A DNA stretch of 64,000 nt, taken from NCBI GenBank assembly GCA_016758965.1, contig JAEPRB010000012.1:264521-328520 (forward strand), in the 5' to 3' direction. The position numbers and the translations under genes are program-made. The stretch comes from Circinella minor. Lineage: Eukaryota > Mucoromycota > Mucoromycetes > Mucorales > Lichtheimiaceae. Of this stretch, positions 50,428-61,739 are shown one piece after another (the stretch's first letter is position 1; the number at the start of each line of letters is the position of its first letter). Below the pieces are notes generated by a model. That model was given only the letters and a program-made list of their open reading frames with translations, had not been told where the DNA came from and did no database searches.

Positions 50428-50520
50428 TATATATATTTTCCATTAAGAAAAAAAAAGGTTAGGTACTGTATAATAATTCACTTAATCACGATAAGTCAAA
50501 AAAAAACTGGCATATATCTC

Positions 50521-50690
50521 TTTATCCCAGATGAAATAAAAAATCAAATTTAAAATACGATGTACGTTACATAGGTGAACAGACTTCAGTTCTAAAAAGG
50601 AAACTGAGTAGAATCGCATAACGATGTCGTGCGCTCCATCAACTTTAAATAAAAAGAATAAAAGAGCATCATGGCTAAGCCCAATATACA
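50521..50690 (+). repeat. Dispersed repeat, copy 2
   Basis: Same landmarks as 11941-12065 in the same order (TTTATCCCAGATGAAATA, GGAAACTGAGTAGAA, ATAACGATG, AAAGAATAAAAGAGC, ATGGCTAAGCCCAATATA). About 45 extra bases (AATACGATGTACGTTACATAGG and on) sit after the first block. Copy 1 lacks them, either by deletion or because they were inserted here. Confidence 0.75.
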
Positions 50691-51580
50691 GCGTTGGAAG
50701 ATCATGCAAAATATAAACGAACGACGATTTTGAAAATGGGACCCATTTTCCAAATTGAACACTTGAATAGAATTAATCCTTTACAAATCTTGAAAAATTG
50801 AAACACACTTCTAACCGAATTTAAGCTATCATCCTCACCTAAAAATAGGATGACTATGAATTTAAGTTAATATTTAAAAAAGGCATTTTTTTGGTACTAC
50901 TGTAATACGTATGTTTATATTTTTATATTTACAGCTACCACCAACAATGATAGAACTGGCCTTTTCCAAAAATATATATATACGATAGGAGGGTCCATAA
51001 AAATATGTTTTTATCAAGAATGAATATCTCAGAGATATTAGCAAGCTGTTCGACACCATCGCATCGACTGGTGATGACTACTCAATCAAGAAAATTTGAA
51101 TCGAATCAATACTCTACTACATATCCCCCTCCTTTCCTTATTATTTTTTCCTAACAGCCTTTTACACGCATTAACACTTTACACATTACAGCTACCGATT
51201 CCCTTTTTATGCGAAAAGAAAGACATAATTTTTGTTTATTTATTCTTTCTTTTATTATAATAATAATTGATGATTTATATACATTTGCCATTTACTAATG
51301 ATTTTGAATTCAAAAGAGTCGAGTTGTTATTATACTGTATAATGAACATTCAGAGGTCATGTTTCGCGAGTGTATTACTGACTCGCATCCCTAATGAGTT
51401 ATATAGTACATTATCAATTTTTCCCATTAGTTATCGTGCGAAAGTTATAATATACAATATCAAACGGTTAGTTCTAAAAAAGTCATATACAATTGCAAAA
51501 TAATAGACACTTACTTAACGACTAAACTACATCAGTAATCAATACTTTGCTGGTAATACCATGAGAGTAATCAAAAACTA
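50691..51580. other. Gene-poor stretch before the satellite
   Basis: No gene recognised. An open frame at 51267-51503 has no recognisable domain. CCTCCTTTCC and (TAA)n tracts are present around 51125-51265. Confidence 0.5.
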
Positions 51581-51587
51581 GAATCAC

Positions 51588-53130
51588 CAGTGTCTCGCCT
51601 TGATTTAGATCCCATTGTGCAAACCAGTTAGTACTTTGCATAGACCCACAAGGAGTAGAACATTTCCACCCTGGTCATCCCACAACGGCACCCAAAAGAT
51701 GAAAAGCCAAAAGAAAGGACCAGAATCACCAGTGTCTCGCCTTGATTTAGATGTCATTGTGCAAATCAGTTAGTACTTTGCATAGACTCACAAGGAGTAG
51801 AACATTTCCACCCTGATCATCCCACAACAACACCCAAAAGATGAAAAAGCCAAAAGAACCAAAAGAAAGGACCAGTGTCTCGCCTTGATTTAGATGCCAT
51901 TGTGCAAACCAGTTAGTACTTTGCATAGACCCACAAGGAGTAGAACATTTCCACCCTGATCATCCCACAACAACACCCAAAAGATGAAAAAGCCAAAGAA
52001 CCAAAAGAAAGGACCAGTGTCTCGCCTTGATTTAGATGCCATTGTGCAAACCAGTTAGTACTTTGCATAGACCCACAAGGAGTAGAACATTTCCACCCTG
52101 GTCATCCCACAACGGCACCCAAAAGATGAAATGCCAAAAGAAAGGACCAGTGTCTCGCCTTGATTTAGATGCCATTGTGCAAACCAGTTAGTACTTTGCA
52201 TAGACCCACAAGGAGTAGAACATTTCCACCCTGGTCATCCCACAGCGGCACCCAAAAGATGAAATGCCAAAAGAAAGGACCAGTGTCTCGCCTTGATTTA
52301 GATGCCATTGTGCAAACCAGTTAGTACTTTGCATAGACCCACAAGGAGTAGAACATTTCCACCCTGGTCATCCCACAACGGCACCCAAAAGATGAAATGC
52401 CAAAAGAAAGGACCAGTGTCTCGCCTTGATTTAGATGCCATTGTGCAAACCAGTTAGTACTTTGCATAGACCCACAAGGAGTAGAACATTTCCACCCTGG
52501 TCATCCCACAGCGGCACCCAAAAGATGAAAAGCCAAAAGAAAGGACCAGAATCACCAGTGTCTCGCCTTGATTTAGATGTCATTGTGCAAATCAGTTAGT
52601 ACTTTGCATAGACTCACAAGGAGTAGAACATTTCCACCCTGATCATCCCACAACAACACCCAAAAGATGAAAAAGCCAAAAAGANNNNNNNNNNNNNNNN
52701 NNNNNNNNNNNNNNNNNNNNNNNNNNNNNNNNNNNNNNNNNNNNNNNNNNNNNNNNNNNNNNNNNNNNNNNNNNNNNNNNNNNNNNNNNNNNNNNNNNNN
52801 NNNNNNNNNNNNNNNNNNNNNNNNNNNNNNNNNNNNNNNNNNNNNNNNNNNNNNNNNNNNNNNNNNNNNNNNNNNNNNNNNNNNNNNNNNNNNNNNNNNN
52901 NNNNNNNNNNNNNNNNNNNNNNNNNNNNNNNNNNNNNNNNNNNNNNNNNNNNNNNNNNNNNNNAAGAAAGGACCAGTGTCTCGCCTTGATTTAGATGCCA
53001 TTGTGCAAACCAGTTAGTACTTTGCATAGACCCACAAGGAGTAGAACATTTCCACCCTGGTCATCCCACAACGGCACCCAAAAGATGAAAAGCCAAAAGA
53101 AAGGACCAGAATCACCAGTGTCTTGCCTTT
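51588..53130 (+). repeat. Satellite array with 133- and 142-bp units, interrupted by an assembly gap
   Basis: Anchor GTGTCTCGCCTTGATTTAGA starts at 51590, 51732, 51875, 52017, 52150, 52283, 52416, 52558 and 52976. A last, diverged copy (GTGTCTTGCC) is at 53118. Intervals are 142, 143, 142, 133, 133, 133, 142, 418 across the gap, and 142. The 9-base difference comes from an extra AGAATCACC or CCAAAAGAA-type insertion beside the AAAGGACCAG block. Unit landmarks are CAGTTAGTACTTTGCATAGA, CACAAGGAGTAGAACATTTC and CACCCAAAAGATGAAA. Neither unit length is a multiple of three and frames break at each unit, so it is not a coding repeat. Confidence 0.95.
52685..52963. other. Assembly gap (279 N)
   Basis: A run of N inside the satellite. 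The anchors on either side are 418 bases apart, which equals 142+143+133, so the gap length fits exactly the two missing anchors and three unit intervals expected. Confidence 0.97.
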
Positions 53131-53616
53131 CACCCGCATGTACACATCAGCCTTCAACAGACGGGATGGGGAATTAGAATTAGTAAAGGATACAATTAAA
53201 ACAAGAACAAAAGTGAATATAAATGAAAAACAAGACACAGAAATAGATGCTTTATTCTTCTTCAACACACAAGCACACAAAACCAGATTCCAAATAATAA
53301 AGACATTTTACCTCGTGAAGTGTTAAGCGCAAAAAAAATACGCTCATCAACTTGTGTCATCAATCGTTTCCAACTATAGATGTTTGTCGTCAAGTAGAGA
53401 TTAGACGTATTATTGTAGTTTGTTTTTTCTTTTTGTCTCAAATGGGGCGGCGGGTTATACTTACTGCTCAATAATTTTGTGAAGTGACTGCCGTTTGGTG
53501 AGAGTGCATCAGAGTGCAGAACGACATACAAAGTGTACCTTACAGAAGCTTTTTTTGTTAACTTGTTGCTTGTTGTTACTAAAATAAAGGAGTGTCTCCA
53601 CAGCCTCATATATACA

Positions 53617-55538
53617 ATGACAAATAAATCCAATAAAAAAAACGCTGAAAAAACACGTGGAACTAATAAAATAAAAAAATCATCAATTGTAAGAAAGGAG
53701 AAGCGAGGAAGAAAACGACGCGTGTTGGATTCATTAGATGTGGCAAACAATTTATTAATTCCAGACGGAGGCAGGGAAGTACAGAAAATCGAGAATAATA
53801 ACAATATTATTACACAAATACCAACTGAACTACTCGGTATTATATTGTCGACATTCTCATCAGAAGAACTTGCTACAGCAGCATTGGTTTGTCGATCGTG
53901 GTGGGAGCGGTTAACAACTAATAAAACTTTATGGCGTAGTTTTACTGTTTATCACCATGACATTGCAACATTTGTTGTGATGAAAACTATTGGGGTTTAT
54001 GTAAAAGACTTCAAATATATTTATGACAGTAGCAAACTTTCGGTCGATCATAGGTTTGATATTAAGGGTGGTGACTTTGAAAAATGTGCGAAATCGATTA
54101 TTGCATCTCAAGGTTAAGTTGGTTCTTGTTGCAGATAGCTTTGCATAATGCTAACGTTGATTGTATTGGTTTTTTATACTAATGATTCTTGCTCAATTAT
54201 TTATAAATAGGACTTGACAATAAACTAATTGATACAAGTTGTATGCAATATCGGTACTTTGATGGTGTACCTATAGAAGTCATGTTAAAAATGTTCCCAA
54301 ACATCAATTCGATTTCAGTGGATGGTCATGAACCTTACCATTATTTCGAAGGTTTAGCTACTACTCTCAAGCATAAATGCATCAAATCTATATATCTATA
54401 TATGTATTACAGTTGTGGGCATAGTCATGTTCAAAGATTGCTTCGTCGTTGCCCGAATCTGCAATCATTACGTATTAGTCCGGGTAGTTGGGAAATTATC
54501 AAACCTGTGCAAGAATCAACACAAAATGCTTTGAAGAACCTCATCATTGGTGATATAATTCCAAAGCGATTTCTTAAAAGCAATAATAAGCCAACAACAA
54601 CATTAACAACAGACGCCACCGACACTACTACTCCTACTTCTACTCTTACTCCTACTTCTACTTCTCCTCCTAATAACTTGGAAACATTAGTATTGAATGC
54701 TAGTACTGCAGATCCTTTGTTGTCGCGCCTGGTTTTCAAACCATATGATCTTACTAACATTATTTGTACCAACAGCAGAAGCTTGATCGTATTATCTGTT
54801 ACATGTGCCATCCAGTACCAAACGCGACTTCATGACATCCTCAGCAATAACTCCAACTGGGATTTGATTTTTAAGGCCTCGTATAACAACCTTCGACGAC
54901 TCTATTGTGTTGTACCTGAAGGCATCGAATCTCAATTTGCGTTATTACTTGAAAAATACAACTTGCTAACAGATTTGGGTATTAGTTGTAAATTAGAAAT
55001 ACCTGTTGTGGTGTTAAATGCATTGGTCAAACTGGATTCTCTTCGCCGGCTCGAACTTACTTTTCATCGAGAAATAGACATTAATGCTATCAAAGAAGTA
55101 TTGAACATCAACAACACAACTCTGAAGCATGTATATTTTAATAATTGTACGGGGATCACTATGGAATTAATCGAATGCATAACATCTACGCTACTTCAAG
55201 GAGTCGAATTCAGAGAGGGCAGCTCAATATTATGGGGTGTAATGAAGGTGTTCTTGGAAAATTTGGAGTCAATGGAGAATATTGGATGGGTTGTATTGCA
55301 TTCAGTGTATTGTTGCAACGAATTGGATGATGATGAATGGATGATTGGAACGGTACAAAATAGTTTACGACGTTTTATCAAGAAATCTGGTTTATTGGAA
55401 GTCACAGAAGAAAATGAGGATGATGTAACAACTGTACTGTTGGATATGAAAAAGCACGGTGAAGATTTGGTGTCTATTACAGAATCAACATTAGAAGAAG
55501 AAGTAGCTGATATGATTGAGAACTGTCTTGATATGTGA
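53617..55538 (+). CDS. F-box protein with leucine-rich C-terminal region
   Basis: Two exons, 53617-54112 and 54211-55538, join in phase to 607 residues; the donor is GTTAAG. The start is the first ATG of the frame. Residues 16-36 are strongly basic (TNKIKKSSIVRKEKRGRKRR), a likely nuclear localisation signal. The F-box spans about 67-110 (QIPTELLGIILSTFSSEELA, then ALVCRSWWERL). The remainder has irregular leucine-rich repeats (LLRRCPNLQSLRISPGSWEI; LDSLRRLELTFHREIDINAI) with a Thr-rich insertion at about 54590-54670 and an acidic C-terminus. F-box proteins of this layout recruit substrates to SCF ubiquitin ligases. Target unknown. It sits directly after the satellite and between partial copies of the 495-aa family gene, a typical setting for fast-evolving F-box genes. 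Confidence 0.9.
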
Positions 55539-55783
55539 TAACAGGAAGTATTGCAATAGTTGGTATGTTAATTTTTAAATGCAATTGATTATTTTCTAAT
55601 ATGAAAACTTCTCACGGCGAATTATTTTTATTTTAAACTTTTCTCCTGAGTTTGGTTCCTAGTGGAAGAAGGAGCCAATCTTTTTGAGAGTCGATAAAAT
55701 CCACAATTTGTGTAGTGTTATAGTGAGTTACCACCCAGCATATTTTTGTTGTTATAAAGATATTAAAACAAATTCAAGCAATA

Positions 55784-55787
<4 letters not shown>

Positions 55788-55827
<40 letters not shown>

Positions 55828-55990
55828 ATAATAGTAATAATTCTTGAAGATAAACTGCTAGCAACGTCACATAAATAAAAGCATAATCCTATCGGCTTAT
55901 ATTTTTAACATCATCATTCGAAGAACTTGCAGGTGTAAAATAATAAAATTTATTTCTCATCTGATAAAAAGTACCAAACATCACACATAT
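55788..55990 (+). repeat. Partial duplicate of the 3' flank of the 495-aa gene; empty pogo site
   Basis: (CT)n at about 55788-55822 is followed by the same landmarks as 49471-49692, then AAGTACCAAACATCACAC and ATATATATTTTCGATTAAG with no insertion. At the 49-kb copy the 733-bp pogo-like element splits this sequence at TA. This copy is therefore the pre-insertion state. Confidence 0.88.
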
Positions 55991-56981
55991 ATATTTTCGA
56001 TTAAGAAAGAAAAAGATTAGGTACAAAATAAAAAATCGAGTATTTAAGTTGAGCTGCACCATAACTTATGTAAAACATAATAATTGGTATTTTTGATGCC
56101 TTCTTTCTTAAATTGCTATTATCTTTTCTTTGATACATAAAAGATATTGAGGGCAAATTAAAGCGTCATATATTTTTTCGCCTATTAGATATATTATTCA
56201 ATTAGTAGTTGTATGTTCATGAAAATTTTAAAATTACTGGCTTTCGAAAACGTTGCCAAGTTTATCACTTGTTTGAGATTCATTCCATATCACGAGCACT
56301 GTCAATTTTACACTACCTCCTGACGATAATAATAAAGAGCCAAGACCCTTCTCTTTATTATTTTGTTCCCGATATTAGTAATAAGAGTACCCGAGTACAC
56401 CATCTTTCGTGAACCAATGGAAAAAAATACCCCAATTCTATTTTACATTTATTTGTTGATGTATGATCCGGGTTGTTTTCTATCAAAGTATTTGGATTGA
56501 TGCATCATTCTGATGTTTCATGAAAAAAATTTGGTTTCTCTTAAATTTGTATCATATAAACACTATATCATAGAATATATATATATAAAGTTAATTAAAA
56601 AAATGATAAAAAGGATGTACGTTACTGTACGTACATCTTTGCAATATTTGTTTTAAATTCGCTTTCAATTGAATGTTTCTTGTTCAACTTCTTACGTACC
56701 TAGAAAAAAGGGAGCCAAATTTGATGATGATGTATTCACTTACATAGAGTTGTTTTCTTCAGTTGTTTATATTTATAAGACAACCACAAAAAAATGGAAA
56801 TGGTTGTATTTTACTATTTCTTTTAAAAATTACTCGGTGAACATAGATTCCCTTGATAAGTTGTTTCTTTCTGAAAGAGTTTTTTTTAACAATGCCGATC
56901 CACCTGCTATTTCGGGAGGAGCTAAAAACTCTATTTTGTTCCTGCGCTTTATTCGTGCGCTTTTTGTTTTTTTTTATAAAA

Positions 56982-57239
56982 AAAAAACTTCTCGAAAAAA
57001 CTTCATCATCACAGGTTGACAGCGTCTCGGTACATATGCCAACTTTTCAAGATCCGTCAAAGCAATCAACTATTTCACGAAATATGCCGTTCAACAAAAG
57101 TATCAAAAGAAAACACGTTGATTTCGAAAACTATTCACATCAATACTCATCATCTGCGCACTATTCGATTTTTACAACTATCCACACCCACCCATTATTT
57201 TTTTAAAAAAAAGCTCTGACAGACATATAAATAATTATC

Positions 57240-57303
<64 letters not shown>
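56982..57303 (+). pseudogene. Truncated copy of the last exon of the 495-aa family gene
   Basis: A frame reads KKLLEKTSSSQVDSVSVHMP then TFQDPSKQSTISRNMPFNKS, closely matching the C-terminus of the gene ending at 49366 (KKLLEKTSSSQIDSASVHIP). Upstream exons are absent; the sequence before 56980 is unrelated. The stop of the parent (CACATTAAC) is changed to CACATCAAT, so the frame reads on. A (CT)n tract followed by (CA)n ends the segment (about 57244-57303), as the CT tract does at the parent locus. Confidence 0.85.
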
Positions 57304-57312
<9 letters not shown>

Positions 57313-59048
57313 TGACAAACATATTTCCCAAAATTTATAATCTTTTCAACTCTTCCACTCATTTTGCTATCTGATTCCTCTTTAACTCGCTCATACACTT
57401 GTTAGCATATCCTCATACTTTACATCGTATAGATTATGAAATCATCTTTATTAAGACAATTGCTACATCACAGAATTTCCTCCAAGTCACCATTCCAATC
57501 CTAATATATGCCTTGTACATACAAATTCATATACTACAGTTCTCAACATAATACAATGATTTTTCGTTAAACCGGTATTTCACTAAACCGGCCGCATCTC
57601 TCAATTACTTTTTTTTATATATCTGATAAAATATGGACGATTTAATAAACAGGTATCCTGTGAATGTGTCTAAATATTTTACCTTGGTTACAGTATCAGA
57701 GACTTTTTAATTGATAATATCTGTAATATGAGCTTGCTTAAACGTCAATTTAGCTCTTTTCTTTGTTTCCAATTACTTAATTCTTAAGTAGTGCAGCATA
57801 TAAAAAAAATACCCAAATTATTTTTGTCATCAAGAGAAAACCCATCAACTATTTTTTTAGTAACACTTAATGTCTCTTTTCCACTAACTTTAAACAAATT
57901 CTTTTCTTTACGTATCGCCTATTTCCTCGTCAACTTCTTCATGTACTTGTTCTTTATTATCTAATATCTGTAATGGTGCTACTAATACAATTTATCTGTA
58001 GTATATATTTATATACGTAACTATGTATACTCACCGCATTCTATTCAAATATATATTATGTTGCTGTCGCTGATTAATAAATAGATCAGATTCCTAATAT
58101 ATATAAGCGTTATTCGTTTTTACGTATCACTAAACAATATGGACAGACATCGTGCTACTCCTAATCAATAATACTTGTCCCATAGAAGCGTATAGTGTTT
58201 TGTATTCTTGACTACGTAATGCGGTAGTACTTACACGGTTTTTGCATTCTCACAATCTGCAAACTGTGAGCTTTTTTGGAGAAAACGTGACAAAGCACTC
58301 AATCTGCATATTTCAAATTTTCAACACATATCTTATATATATTGATCAAATAAGGGAAATTGTACCGTATCACAAATAACAACTATTTATGTATGTCGTT
58401 GTATCTTATCTAGTAGTGTTATCATATCTATTTATAAATACTAAAGAACATGCTGTTGCCGCGACTTTTGTTTTCAAAAAAAAAAAATCTTCAAATTGAA
58501 CAAAGTTTGGAGTCCCACTGTAAAATAATTTCTACTTATAACTTAATTTAATAAAAAATAAAAGAATCCAACAAGTTGCTGTACAATTATCCTGAGTATA
58601 TAAATTGTTGTACGTACGTAATTCATATTTTTTATTATTCATGTATATTTCAAAAGAGATAGTGCTAGTAACTATTATAAAATTCTCGTATACCTATTTT
58701 GATTTTAAATAAAAAGACCACGTCAACATTAGTTTTTTTTTTTGCTAATTTAGGTACGTAGACTGGCATAAAACAAAGACTTTTGTATTTTGTTGTGTAA
58801 CATAAAATGCTTGTTTTAAAAAACAATGTGCCAAAAATGGTTATTGCGTACATCACACCCTTTTAATACTTCTGCTTTCAGAGTTTATATTTTTACTTCT
58901 CTTTTTTTTTCATATTCTTTCTTTATTATTATTATCATCATTAGTATAGAAGGTGCAGGAGGTCGCGTGTTCTATAAAATATTTTTGATTATCTATTACT
59001 AGGATTATTTCTATTTTATTATACAATACATATATCAACAACAACAAA

Positions 59049-61485
59049 ATGAGTGATTCAGTCTCCACCGATGACTCCTTTGTAGACGCTTCGATGAACA
59101 GCGAATTATATAAAGGTGTTGGTGTATCTTTAGCAGTTGCGAGTGGTACTACTATCAAACATTTTTTTAATTATATCGCAAAAACAAAAACTGTAAACAG
59201 TGAAACAAAATAGTTGGTTATTAAAAAAATAAAACTAACAAAGGGTGGTGATATATATTATTATTATTATTATTATTTAGGCATATTTATCGGTGCCAGT
59301 TTTGTTTTCAAAAAGAAAGGACTCGTACAATCAGTAGAGCGTTCAGGTATAATCATTGTTTAAAATAATTACAATACATATTTATTACGTTGATCAAAAG
59401 TTTGTGTTCTTATTTATTTACAATGATCCACACTAGGTGGGACTGCTGGTGATGGTTATGCCTATTTAACATCTGCAATGTGGTGGACAGGAATGATTCT
59501 AAGTATGTAAATTGATATTTTGTTAACAAGCTCATTTTTATTGTCTATCTTTTTTTTTACTCATTAAATTATGCCATTTTTTTTTTTAAAAAAAAAAATA
59601 GTGATTATCGGGGAACTTTGTAATTTTATTGCATATGCATTTACACAAGCTATTTTAGTTACTCCACTGGGTGCACTGAGTGTTGTTGTCAGGTATAATA
59701 TATTTATATTGAACAAGAAAAAATGAAGCAAAAAAGAGATTAATAGAGTAAATTTTATAAACTACTATCACTTCTACGTAGTGCCATATTATCATCTATT
59801 TTCCTTAAAGAAAGACTTTCATTGACAGGAAAAATCGGATGCTTTATATGTATTGTTGGATCCATAATAATTGTTTTACATGCACCAGAAGAAGCTGCTG
59901 ATGATACATCTATCGAAACATTCAAAAACCTTGTCCTCTCCGTGGGTAACGTTATAAAACAGTTTATACATCTTAACTATTGTGCTGTTATTGATCTGAA
60001 TCAATCGAATAATGTTCATTTTTTTTTTATTAATTTTCTTTGGTTTATTTGAATGGATTAAATCGTATAGGCTTCTTGGTTTATGCAAGTCTTTCCGTTT
60101 TAGTCGCCTTGGGCCTTATATTATTCGCTGCACCACGATGGGGTAAGAAGAACATGTTGGTATATATTACCATTTGTTCTGTTATTGGTGCAATATCAGT
60201 TGTTTTCACTCAAGGATTGGGCATGGCTATTGTCCATTCCATTACTGTTTCCAATCAATTCAACAACTACTTTATCTATATTGTGCTACTTATTGTAATT
60301 GTCACGCTCATTGTGGAAATTGTTTATCTCAACAAGGCATTGAATTTATTCAATACAGCATTAGTCACTCCGACGTACTATGTTCTTTTTACGACACTTA
60401 CCATTGTCAGTTCCATTGTTTTGTTTCGTGGATTTGATGCAACACCTCTGGAAATAGTCACTGTTGTTCAAGGGTTCTTTTGCATATGTGCTGGCGTCGC
60501 TTTACTTCAACTTAGTCAGCGTAAGCAAAACCGTGAACCAGATGAAGAAGAAAACAATACAGTCCCACATTTAGACGAAAGTAAGAAACTGATCGAATCA
60601 ATGGCAAGAGGTTCAATAAAACAAACAATGACATTAAATAGGAAGACAGAAGTCAACTTGGAACCTGGTCCAGCAGAATTATTCCCTTTCGCAGGAATAA
60701 CACGTTTTGCAAGCACAACTCGAAGACAGCCAAAACCACATCTTTCATCTATAAAATCCAAAAGTAAAGTCGTACCGGAATATTCACATCAGTACCAAGA
60801 GAAAAAACGGGCCACAACAATTACAGGGACCACACCTTCAAATGAGTTACCAATTGTGGTAATTGATGATGGTAACACCAATAACAATTATACTTTTTCG
60901 CCAGATTCAATAGTGAACAATACAATTGGCGTCGGTAACACAAGTCCTGGTGAAGATGGCTACACTCGTGAAACACGATGGAAGGATCGTATTCCTCGAC
61001 CTCCAGCAGCAAGGCGAGAACCCGTTGTGGATCATCGTCATAGAAAAATTGAAGCTGCTGCAAAGCAAAGTAAGAATTCATCTATCCCAAATCTTATAGA
61101 TCCATATAAATTTAAGCCTATGTACTATTCGTATTAATTTATTCTAATGTCTTATTTTTTTTTCTTTATCTCATAATCTTTTATAAAAGTATCCATAAAT
61201 GTTCGGGATCCTGTTATATCTACATATTCAAGCATCAACAGTACTAGTACCACAGGAACAACAATCTCTAGAAAACAGCAAAGACCCGGATCAAATAACT
61301 CATCGTTCTCAAATAGACCAATTCGAAACAAATTTCTACAAGGTGTTCCGTTTCGTTCAAGGTCCCGTCGAGCTCAAGAAAGTCTCAACCGATTCAAAGC
61401 TTACAATCTTGAATTACATAAATCAGCCTCTGAAGATCACAAAGATTTAGTTGCTCCATCATCAGAAAGTTCATCTTTGTACTAG
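59049..61485 (+). CDS. NIPA-family magnesium transporter with long cytosolic C-terminus
   Basis: Seven exons (59049-59145, 59281-59346, 59437-59502, 59602-59692, 59782-59945, 60071-61069, 61190-61485) join in phase to 592 residues. The NIPA (SLC57, Mg_trans_NIPA) signatures are [17 protein letters not shown] and [20 protein letters not shown]. They are followed by [20 protein letters not shown], then [20 protein letters not shown] and [20 protein letters not shown]. About nine membrane helices fill the first 330 residues. The remaining 260 or so are a disordered, basic Ser/Thr-rich tail, longer than in animal NIPAs. The last exon is clearly coding, with an open frame reading [20 protein letters not shown]. 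Retention of the last intron would instead end the protein at 61137 with KFKPMYYSY. Predicted role: Mg2+ transport at plasma membrane or endosomes. Confidence 0.93.
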
Positions 61486-61739
61486 TTTTGTATGTATCAT
61501 AAACATTTTTTTATAATTTACTTGCTTATTATCCCAATAAAATATATCCAACAATAATACACATGTCATAGAAAACAGAAGAAGGTACACTATAAAAGTT
61601 TAAAATTACGGGTATGGATGTACAATAATTTATAACAACATTTGTAATTTTTCTTTGGGGGGGGGAGAGGTAGGCAAGGGGTATTAGATAGTGCGAATAA
61701 TTTATAACATTATCGCTTCTGGTAAGAATACTTACTGGA

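Larger units (their letters stand above)
55539..59048. other. Repeat-rich intergenic region
   Basis: Holds the two partial duplicates of the 49-kb locus (listed separately) and microsatellites. From about 57550 to 58020 it also holds a diverged relative of the 42679 element: GTTAAACCGGTATTTCACTA, then TAAATATTTTACC, CTTAAACGTCAATTTAGCTC and TTCATGTACTTGTTC. Open frames at 56209-56412 and 56669-56980 are not recognised. No intact gene seen. Confidence 0.6.

Noticed and set aside
52573..53027. Open frames spanning the satellite and the N run on both strands
   Set aside because: They are artefacts of reading through N, and unit lengths of 133 and 142 are not multiples of three, so no frame persists through the array.
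56669..56980. Open frame with FDDDVFTYIELFSSVVYIYK
   Set aside because: Looks partly protein-like, but has no recognisable domain and merges into the truncated family exon through a poly-A tract; cannot be supported as a gene.
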